6,559 nt of DNA from Gemmatimonadota bacterium (GTDB lineage: Bacteria; Gemmatimonadota; Gemmatimonadetes; Palauibacterales; Palauibacteraceae). The stretch is from assembly GCA_030601615.1 (NCBI GenBank), contig JAUVTH010000081.1:1-6559 (forward strand), read 5' to 3'. Shown here in pieces: positions 1 to 5,526 of this stretch; positions within the stretch are counted from its first letter, which is position 1, and each line of letters begins with the position of its first letter. Position numbers and translations under genes: made by a program. Below the pieces are notes generated by a model. It was not told the DNA's origin. It saw only the letters and a program-made list of their open reading frames with translations, and did no database searches.

Positions 1-186
1 ACGCCGGAATTCGACCGGGCTGCGATGCGTGAGCAAATGAAAGGAGGAGGCGTTCCGGGAGGCGGAAGGGGCGGTGGTGGCCGTTCCGGTGGGATGGGTG
101 GGGCTCGCCCGTCGATGCCCGAGTCGCTGGAGGTGTGGATCTCGGTGGCCCCCGCTGCTTCGGCCAGCCGCCGGGATACCCCCTGA
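1..186 (+). CDS. 3' end of a hypothetical protein with a Gly/Arg/Met-rich C-terminal tail (partial)
   Basis: Frame 1 is open from the first base to a TGA at 184-186 and gives the last 61 residues of a gene that begins outside the window. The visible part starts TPEFDRAAMREQMK. It then runs through a flexible stretch of about 25 residues that is mostly Gly with Arg and Met, and closes with a short ordered-looking segment, ARPSMPESLEVWISVAP. I recall similar tails (a Gly/Arg/Met-rich linker followed by a PSMPESLEVW-like motif) on uncharacterised Gemmatimonadota proteins, but I cannot name a function. The gene converges on the minus-strand methyltransferase remnant, with only 3 nt between the two stop codons. 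A longer open reading frame in another frame across this region (from 74) lacks family resemblance and would overlap the whole remnant. Confidence 0.5.
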   Translation, partial: TPEFDRAAMREQMKGGGVPGGGRGGGGRSGGMGGARPSMPESLEVWISVAPAASASRRDTP

Positions 187-189
187 GGA

Positions 190-414
190 TCAGCCGGGCC
201 TCTCGTACACCGTGACGTGGTTCCCGCTCGAGGCTGTGAACGACTCCTCGTTCCAGCCGCCCCACCGATCACGCAGCTGCAGGCCCGCCAGCCGCGCCAT
301 CAAGTCCAGTGCCGCCAGCCTGTCGACGATCGGCGCGACGTCAGCGCCGGAATGCCATCCGTCGTACACGTCAGCAACTCCGTCACCATATGTGGACGCG
401 TCGTAGTCGTTCAT
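190..414 (-). pseudogene. Class I SAM-dependent methyltransferase remnant with an in-frame internal deletion
   Basis: The open frame encodes 74 residues from the ATG at 414-412. An AGAGGA sits about 10 nt upstream of it; the frame is open further, to 471, but that extension has no family resemblance. Residues 1-35 (YDASTYGDGVADVYDGWH, then a helix) look like the N-terminus of methyltransferases that are normally roughly 240-250 aa. Residues 37-74 (LDLMARLAGLQLRDRWGGW, then FTASSGNHVTVYERP) look like the extreme C-terminus of the same family. The central Rossmann region, including the glycine-rich E/DxGxGxG SAM-binding loop, is absent. Nothing encodes it in another frame, because only a few codons lie between the two ends. 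The junction is near residues 33-38 (about nt 300-318). The product could not bind SAM in the usual way, so I call a decayed gene. An assembly collapse or a retained small protein are the alternatives. Family assignment is from memory of conserved ends. Confidence 0.62.
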
Positions 415-435
415 CTCGGCACCGTCCTCTAGCAG

Positions 436-485
436 GTATCGGGAGCCCACGAGCTCTCCGGACGTTAACATAAGGCAACCGATAC
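436..485. repeat. 7-bp inverted repeat in the divergent intergenic region
   Basis: GTATCGG (436-442) and CCGATAC (479-485) are perfect inverted copies, 43 nt apart start to start. They lie in the 83-nt spacer between the divergent starts at 414 (minus) and 498 (plus). A GTTAAC palindrome and the only A/T-rich run of the spacer (about 465-474) lie between the arms. The arrangement would suit an operator pair for a dimeric repressor, or a promoter region. I see no convincing -35/-10 pair on either strand, and a 7-bp match of this kind can arise by chance at a level that is not negligible. Confidence 0.25.
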
Positions 486-497
486 GCGGATGTGGTC

Positions 498-830
498 ATG
501 AAACCCGAGGAACAGGAAGCCCGGCTCACCCTGTGGGCCAACGAAGTCGCCGAAGAATTCGACGGGATGGACCGCCCGGAGCTCGCGGCGGTACTCCGCG
601 CTCTCGCCCGTCGAGACGCCGAGGCCGTGCGCGAGGCGGTCGGATTCTTCCCCCCGACGATGCTGGAGGCGCTGAGGGAGATGGTCGGGTTGGAACAACG
701 CGACCGGGAAGAAGCCGGGGAGGAAAGGTCCGTCGAGATCCTCGATTGGCTCGCACGCCTGGTCTCAGAAGTCCAGGACGAGCACCGGACGATCGATCTC
801 GAGCCCGGCGCCGGCGGACAGGTTCAGTAA
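498..830 (+). CDS. Hypothetical small acidic helical protein, 110 aa
   Basis: I do not recognise this family. The ATG at 498 gives 110 residues; a GTG two codons upstream (492) is an equally poor alternative. No clear ribosome binding site precedes either one: the nearest purine run is AAGG at 472-475, 16 nt or more away. The product is rich in Glu, Asp, Arg, Leu and Ala, and reads as four or five amphipathic helices: roughly residues 4-20, 26-36, 39-46, 52-64 and 73-93. It has no signal peptide, no membrane segment, no cysteine and no catalytic motif I can name. The last dozen residues are loose and Gly-rich. Its codon use and charge pattern look like a real gene, and it ends 11 nt before the flavin-binding gene downstream, so the two are probably co-transcribed. 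Confidence 0.6.
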   Translation: MKPEEQEARLTLWANEVAEEFDGMDRPELAAVLRALARRDAEAVREAVGFFPPTMLEALREMVGLEQRDREEAGEERSVEILDWLARLVSEVQDEHRTIDLEPGAGGQVQ

Positions 831-832
831 GC

Positions 833-838
833 GGAGGA
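833..838 (+). promoter_or_regulatory. Shine-Dalgarno site deciding the start of the split-barrel flavoprotein gene
   Basis: GGAGGA lies just after the TAA (828-830) of the upstream gene and 3 nt before a CTG codon at 842. No ATG, GTG or TTG in the correct frame sits at a usable distance. The site is therefore the main reason to choose CTG as the start, although the spacer is shorter than usual. Confidence 0.5.
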
Positions 839-841
839 CTC

Positions 842-1417
842 CTGGACAAGCGTACGGAGCTTCGAAGGAACGATAGGGCGGCAGACGACGAGTGGGTGCG
901 GGAATTCCTGCATGAATCGGCTGTCGGAGTCCTGGCCACGGTGCGTGACGGACAGCCGTACGTGAATTCCAACATATTCGTGTATGACGAAGATCGCGGG
1001 GCGATCTATCTGCACACCGCACGCACGGGCCGGACGCGCGACAACGTGGAGGCGGACGCGAGGGTCGCGTTTACCGTCTACGAGGTGGGCCGTCTGCTTC
1101 CGGCCGACGAGGCCCTCGAGTTCAGCATCGAATACGGCGGTGTGGTCGTGTTCGGAACGGCTTCCATTGTGTCGGACGTGGAGGAGGCGGAGCACGGACT
1201 GCAGTTGCTGCTCGACAAGTACGCCCCACACCTGAAGCCGGGACGTGACTACCGGTCGATCACGGCGGGCGAGCTCAAGCGAACGAGCGTGTTCCGCCTC
1301 GACATCGAGTCCTGGAGCGGCAAGCGGAAGTATGCGGAACCTGATTTTCCGGGCGCTTTCCTGTACGAGGACCGGCACCGCCTCGCGGTCGAGGCACCGC
1401 CCGAGGAAACGGACTGA
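842..1417 (+). CDS. Pyridoxamine 5'-phosphate oxidase-like FMN-binding split-barrel protein
   Basis: With the CTG at 842 the product is 191 aa, of the small flavin-nucleotide-binding split-barrel type related to NimA and pyridoxamine phosphate oxidase. The diagnostic part is residues 28-69: VGVLATVRDGQPYVNSNIFV, a short turn, then AIYLHTARTGRTRDNVE. This is the usual beta-hairpin followed by the basic segment that holds the FMN phosphate. A second half follows with GGVVVFGTA, LQLLLDKYAPHLKPGRDY and a C-terminal SWSGKRK. Such proteins bind FMN (some relatives heme or F420) and are usually cytosolic reductases or oxidases with unknown substrates; I cannot assign a substrate. The start is unusual. 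A GTG at 896 would remove the conserved RRNDRAADDEW lead-in, and a TTG at 746 would overlap the upstream gene by about 85 nt. The gene converges on the amidohydrolase gene, with 30 nt between the stop codons and no clear hairpin-plus-T-run terminator. Confidence 0.82.
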   Translation: MDKRTELRRNDRAADDEWVREFLHESAVGVLATVRDGQPYVNSNIFVYDEDRGAIYLHTARTGRTRDNVEADARVAFTVYEVGRLLPADEALEFSIEYGGVVVFGTASIVSDVEEAEHGLQLLLDKYAPHLKPGRDYRSITAGELKRTSVFRLDIESWSGKRKYAEPDFPGAFLYEDRHRLAVEAPPEETD

Positions 1418-1447
1418 CCGCAGATCTCAGGGTTCTTCGACAACTGA

Positions 1448-3133
1448 TCACTCGCTCCAGCCCGTCCAGCCCGGGCCTCTGACCACCCGGCCCGGCTTCG
1501 CCCCTGTGGGTCCGCCGTTCGCGATCACCTGCTCGCCGTTCACCCACACGTGCTTCACACCGACGGCGTACTGATGTGGCTTCTCGAACGTGGCCCTGTC
1601 CGCGATCGTCTCCGGGTCGAACACCACGACGTCGGCATAGAAGCCGGGTTCGAGTGCGCCGCGCTCCCGGATCCCCAGGTTGCCGGCCGGAAGCGTGGTC
1701 AGCCGGTGAATCGCCTCTTCCAGCGGGATCACGCGTTCGTCTCGCACGTACATCCCGAGGAGCCGCGCGAATGATCCGTATCCGCGTGGATGGGGCTGGG
1801 AGTTGAGGAACACCCCGTCGGTGGCGTACGCCCCGGCGTCGGAGCAGAAGCTCACCCAGGGCACGGCGATTTTCCGCCGGATGTTGTCCTCAAACATAGT
1901 GAAGAAGACGGCCTGCACCCGGCTGTCGTCCTGGATCACCAGGTCCATCGCCGTCTCCTCGGCGCCGGCGTCGCGCATGCGGGCCACGTCGGCGAGCGTC
2001 CGGCCCGTCAGATAGCGCAGGGAGTCAGTGCGAAAACCCGTCAGCAGGATGTTGTCGGGCGAGCCGGCGCTGAGCCACGTGTTGTCCCACTCGCCGGCCG
2101 GGTCGTTCATCTCGACCTTCACGCGCTCCCGGATCGCCGGGTCCTTCAGACGCGCGACCCACGCGTCGAATCCACCTTCCTGCACCCACGGAGGCATGAC
2201 CGCGTTGAGGCCCGTCGAGCTCGCGTGGTACGTGTACATGTCGGCGGTGATCCGGAGACCCTCATCCCGCGCGTCCTCCACGCGCCGGATGACGTCCTTC
2301 AGCTTGTCCCAGTTGTCTCGGCCCGACGCCTTCAGGTGGTAGATCTCGGCTGGCAGGTTCGCCTCGCGGGCAATCGTGATCAGCTCCTCAACATTTTCCA
2401 GGAGCCCGCTTCCCTCGCCACGGATGTGGCTGATGTACATGCCGCCGTACAGGCCGGCGACTTCGGCGAGGGCGATCAGCTCGTCCGTTTCGGCGTAGAA
2501 AGCCGGGGCGTAAATCAATGAGGATCCGATGCCCAGCGCCCCTTCCTCCATCGCCCGGGCAACGAGAGCCCGCATTTCCTCGAGCTCGGCCTCGCTCGGA
2601 GCGCGGTCCTCGTAACCGAGCACGTGAATCCGCACCGTCGTCGCCCCGACGAACGAGGCGACGTTCGGAGCCACCCCACGACCCGTGAGCCAGTCGAGGT
2701 ACTCGCCAAGCGTCGTCCACTCGACGGGGTACCGGATGTCGCCCTGAGACTCGATTGTCTCTTCCTTCATCTCTTCGTTGAGAGGACCCATCGACCAGCC
2801 CTCGCCGAACACTTCGAGGGTGACGCCCTGCCGGATGTCGCTCTGCCCGAGCCCGTCCTCGATCAGGGACTCGGTGGCCCACGAAAGCATGTTGATGAAG
2901 CCGGGAGATACGGCATGACCTGTCGCATCGATCTCGGTTCGTCCGACGGCGCGCCCGATGTCGCCGACCGCCGCGATCCTGTCTCCCGAGATCGCGATGT
3001 CGCCGGCGAAGGGATCGCCACCGCTGCCGTCGTAGATCGTCCCGCCGCGAATCACGACGTCGTATTCCTGCGGAGACCCGCACGCGGCGAGGAGCAGCAG
3101 AATGGCGATCGAGGTCTTGCCTGGATGGCGCAT
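1448..3133 (-). CDS. Lipoprotein amidohydrolase of the N-acyl-D-amino-acid deacylase (D-aminoacylase) family, atypical metal site
   Basis: The product is 561 aa. The N-terminus is a lipoprotein signal: charged residues, ILLLLAAC hydrophobic core and lipobox L15-A16-A17-C18, so it should be anchored in the cell envelope. The mature part begins with YDVVIRGGTIYDGSGGDPF, the small beta domain of amidohydrolases, followed by the TIM barrel. D-aminoacylase landmarks that are present are H236 (YISHIRGE), H266 (IYHLKASG), D298 (TADMYTYHASST), D432 (FCSDAGA), HPRGYGSF at 448-455 and a C-terminal ADVVVFDPETIADRATF. The usual HxH after PGFI is L83-S84-W85 (PGFINMLSW), and the cysteine of the GNCG loop is replaced (FGEGWSMGP, G112). 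Against Alcaligenes D-aminoacylase as I remember it, H67, H69 and C96 are lost and H220 and H250 are kept, all at one offset of 16. Family members deacylate N-acyl-D-amino acids; this one may differ or be metal-poor. Start: GGGAG lies 6 nt before the ATG. It is the last visible gene of the operon, 28 nt after hypD. Confidence 0.85.
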   Translation of the reverse strand: MRHPGKTSIAILLLLAACGSPQEYDVVIRGGTIYDGSGGDPFAGDIAISGDRIAAVGDIGRAVGRTEIDATGHAVSPGFINMLSWATESLIEDGLGQSDIRQGVTLEVFGEGWSMGPLNEEMKEETIESQGDIRYPVEWTTLGEYLDWLTGRGVAPNVASFVGATTVRIHVLGYEDRAPSEAELEEMRALVARAMEEGALGIGSSLIYAPAFYAETDELIALAEVAGLYGGMYISHIRGEGSGLLENVEELITIAREANLPAEIYHLKASGRDNWDKLKDVIRRVEDARDEGLRITADMYTYHASSTGLNAVMPPWVQEGGFDAWVARLKDPAIRERVKVEMNDPAGEWDNTWLSAGSPDNILLTGFRTDSLRYLTGRTLADVARMRDAGAEETAMDLVIQDDSRVQAVFFTMFEDNIRRKIAVPWVSFCSDAGAYATDGVFLNSQPHPRGYGSFARLLGMYVRDERVIPLEEAIHRLTTLPAGNLGIRERGALEPGFYADVVVFDPETIADRATFEKPHQYAVGVKHVWVNGEQVIANGGPTGAKPGRVVRGPGWTGWSE

Positions 3134-3139
3134 GTCTAT

Positions 3140-3157
3140 CTCCCTTCGCTCCGGGAG
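3140..3157 (-). promoter_or_regulatory. Ribosome binding site of the amidohydrolase gene within a small hairpin
   Basis: On the minus strand GGGAG (3144-3140) sits 6 nt before the ATG at 3133 and is a good Shine-Dalgarno site. CTCCC (3157-3153) lies just upstream and can pair with it over 5 bp with an 8-nt loop, which could hide the site until ribosomes finishing hypD pass through. The stem is short, so regulation is only a suggestion; the ribosome binding site itself is solid. Confidence 0.5.
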
Positions 3158-3161
3158 CCAC

Positions 3162-5522
3162 TCAAAGCTCCGAGTGCTCCGTTCGCTCGATGATCTCTTC
3201 CTGCAGGGCGTCGGACAGATCGCAAAAATAGTCGCTGTATCCGGCCACGCGCACGATCAGATCACGGTGCGAGGCGGGATCCGCCTGTGCTTTCCGAAGT
3301 GTGTCGACATCGACGACGTTGAACTGGACGTGGTGTCCGTCCATCTGGAAATAGCCGCGTACCAGGTGCGACATCCGCTCGATCCCCTCGTCGCCCGTGA
3401 TCAGCGACGGAGAGAACTTCATGTTGAGCAGCGTGCCGCCCGTCTTGATGTGGTCCATCTTCGCCGCGGAACGGAAGACTGCGGTCGGCCCCCGCCGGTC
3501 CGCTCCCTGCACCGGTGAGATCCCCTCCGAGAGCGGAAATCCGGCTTTCCGTCCATCCGCCGTGGCCCCGGTCACCGATCCAAAGTACACGTGCGAGGTC
3601 GTGGGCAGCATCTCCAGCCGGTGTGCACCACCGATCGCCGTCGGACGTCCGTCAATGCAGTCGAACGAGGCATCGAATACGCGCCGCATGATGTCGTCGG
3701 CCGCGTCGTCGTCGTTGCCGTACTTGGGCATCCGATTGAGCAGCCTCTGCCGCAGGGCGTCGTGGCCCTCGAAGTCCGCCCGAATCGCGGACAGCAGCTC
3801 CGGCAGGGTCAGCAGGCCCTCCTCGTAGACGACCCGTTGGATCGCCGCCAGACTGTCCGTGATCGTACCGATTCCGACGGCCTGGATGAACCGGTTGTTA
3901 TATCGCGCGCCGCCCGCGTTGTAATCGCGTCCGTTCGCAATACAGTCGTCGATCAGGACAGACAGGAACGGAGCCGGCATCTCTCGGGCATACATGCGGG
4001 CGATGATCTGGTTACCCCGGATCTTCACATCGACGAAGTGGCGAAGCTGCCGCTCGAACGCCTCGAACAGATCGTCGAACCTCCGGAAGTCAGACGCGTT
4101 TCCAGTCTTGGGACCGAGCTGGCGGCTTGTGCGCAGATCGAACCCGTCGTTCTCAGCCAGCTCGAGGATTTTCACGAGGTTGAAGTAGCCCGTCAGGATG
4201 TAGGCCTCCTTCCCGAACGCCCCCACCTCGACGCAACCACTGCACCCACCGGCTCTCGCGTCCTCGACCGTCTTCCCCTGTCTGAGCTGCTCCGCGACCA
4301 CGGCGTCCGCGTTGAACAGCGACGGAAATCCATAGCCCTTTCGGACCACCCGCAGCGCGTGGTAAAGCACTTCATCCGGAGTCTCCTTCGACACCTGAAT
4401 GTTGGTGCTCGGCTGCAAGAGGTGCATCTCGTCCACGATCTCGAGAAGGACGTGGGATACCTCGTTCGAGCCGTCGGACCCGTCCGCGAGCAGTCCCCCG
4501 ATGTTGATGTTGGCGAAATCGGTGTAGGTGCCGCTTTCGGCCGCCGTTACTCCGACCTTTGGGGGTGCCGTGTGATTGTTGAACTTGATGAAGAACGCCT
4601 CCAGGAGCTCCTTCGCCGACTCCCTCGTCAGGCTGCGGTCAGCCAGTCCCTGCTCGTAGAACGGCAGCAGGTGGTGGTCCAGATGTCCCGGGTTGAAGGC
4701 GTCCCAACCATTGAGCTCGGTGATCACGCCGAGATGGCAGAACCAGTAGTACTGCAGCGCCTCGTGGAAATCTCTCGGAGCGTTCGCCGGCACGTGGCGA
4801 CAGGTGGCCGCGATCCGCTCCAGCAAGGCCTTCTCCGCCGGGTCCTGCTCCGCAGCCGCCTTCTCCTCCGCCAGTTCCGCGTGCCGCTCGGCGAACAGGA
4901 TCAGCGCATCACAGGAGATGCGCATCGCCCGCAGCGCTTCGCGCTTGTCCTGCGCCTCCGGGTCCGAGGCGAAGTCCAGCGCGTCCAGCGCCGCGTCGAT
5001 GTCCGCCTGGAAGCCCCGCATGCCCTTCGAGTAGATCTTATCGTCGAGCACCGTATGGCCGGGCGCCCGCTGCTCCATGAACTCGGTGAACACGCCGGCG
5101 TCGTAGGCCTCGTGCCACTCCTCCGGCAACTCCTCGAACAGGCGATCCCGGAGCGATCGTCCGGTCCAGAAGGGAATCACCACGTCTTCGTAGTCGGCCA
5201 GAACACCCTCGGCGACGTGGTATCGCGTCTTCGGACGAGAATTCAGGATCCGGAGATCCTCGAGCGAGTGGCAGGTCAGCTCGGGGAACGTGGGCACGGC
5301 CTTCGGGGCCGGACCCCTCTCTCCCACGATCAGTTCTCCGTCACCGTGATGCAGGCTCTTGTGCTCGCACAGGTAATGAAACGCGCCGGCCCGCATGAGG
5401 GGCGCTGCCACCCGCCCGAGGTGCTTGTCATAGAAGGCCGTGATCAGGAGCGCGCGCTCGGCCGAGATGCTCGGCACAGCCTCCAGGCTCTCCCGCCGGA
5501 GTCTCCGGGTTCTATCCGTCAC
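3162..5522 (-). CDS. hypD: Glycyl radical enzyme, trans-4-hydroxy-L-proline dehydratase (HypD-like)
   Basis: With the GTG at 5522-5520 as start the product is 786 aa, close to the roughly 789 aa of Clostridioides difficile HypD. An ATG 12 codons upstream (5558) would overlap the activase gene and lacks a better ribosome binding site. The pyruvate-formate-lyase-like fold is shown by the catalytic loop GGCSGCVEVGAFGKEAYILTGY (thiyl radical C430, E432) and the glycyl radical motif RVAGYSDY near the C-terminus (G761). HypD active-site residues I recall (F152, H160, D278, S334, D339, F340, C434, E436, Y450, T645, G765) are all here at an offset of exactly four: F148, H156, D274, S330, D335, F336, C430, E432, Y446, T641, G761. 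HypD dehydrates trans-4-hydroxy-L-proline to (S)-1-pyrroline-5-carboxylate in the anaerobic cytosol, and oxygen cleaves the radical form. The activase gene directly upstream supports the call. A related glycyl radical lyase with another substrate cannot be fully excluded. The symbol is unrelated to hydrogenase-maturation hypD. Confidence 0.85.
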   Translation of the reverse strand: MTDRTRRLRRESLEAVPSISAERALLITAFYDKHLGRVAAPLMRAGAFHYLCEHKSLHHGDGELIVGERGPAPKAVPTFPELTCHSLEDLRILNSRPKTRYHVAEGVLADYEDVVIPFWTGRSLRDRLFEELPEEWHEAYDAGVFTEFMEQRAPGHTVLDDKIYSKGMRGFQADIDAALDALDFASDPEAQDKREALRAMRISCDALILFAERHAELAEEKAAAEQDPAEKALLERIAATCRHVPANAPRDFHEALQYYWFCHLGVITELNGWDAFNPGHLDHHLLPFYEQGLADRSLTRESAKELLEAFFIKFNNHTAPPKVGVTAAESGTYTDFANINIGGLLADGSDGSNEVSHVLLEIVDEMHLLQPSTNIQVSKETPDEVLYHALRVVRKGYGFPSLFNADAVVAEQLRQGKTVEDARAGGCSGCVEVGAFGKEAYILTGYFNLVKILELAENDGFDLRTSRQLGPKTGNASDFRRFDDLFEAFERQLRHFVDVKIRGNQIIARMYAREMPAPFLSVLIDDCIANGRDYNAGGARYNNRFIQAVGIGTITDSLAAIQRVVYEEGLLTLPELLSAIRADFEGHDALRQRLLNRMPKYGNDDDAADDIMRRVFDASFDCIDGRPTAIGGAHRLEMLPTTSHVYFGSVTGATADGRKAGFPLSEGISPVQGADRRGPTAVFRSAAKMDHIKTGGTLLNMKFSPSLITGDEGIERMSHLVRGYFQMDGHHVQFNVVDVDTLRKAQADPASHRDLIVRVAGYSDYFCDLSDALQEEIIERTEHSEL

Positions 5523-5526
5523 TTCC

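Noticed and set aside
415..497. Sigma70-like promoters for the two divergent genes
   Set aside because: Only loose -10-like hexamers near 465-474 are visible, with no matching -35 element at the right distance on either strand, so no promoter is annotated.
533..841. N-terminal extension of the flavoprotein reading frame across the upstream gene
   Set aside because: The extension is Arg/Gly-rich noise from an alternative frame of the 498-830 gene. Family resemblance begins only after the Shine-Dalgarno site at 833-838.
1380..1395. GCCTCG-CGGT-CGAGGC hairpin as a bidirectional terminator between the convergent genes
   Set aside because: It lies inside the flavoprotein coding region, codes for ordinary residues (RLAVEA) and has no T-run on either strand.
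1790..2521. A 243-codon plus-strand open frame opposite the amidohydrolase gene
   Set aside because: Its composition is typical of an antisense shadow (Val, His, Arg, Gly), it has no ribosome binding site, and the opposite strand encodes conserved amidohydrolase motifs throughout.
3162..5522. Pyruvate formate-lyase, choline trimethylamine-lyase or glycerol dehydratase as the identity of the glycyl radical enzyme
   Set aside because: It lacks the double cysteine of pyruvate formate-lyase, and the loop after the catalytic cysteine reads CVEVGAFGKE, not the CVEP type. The other active-site positions match hydroxyproline dehydratase.
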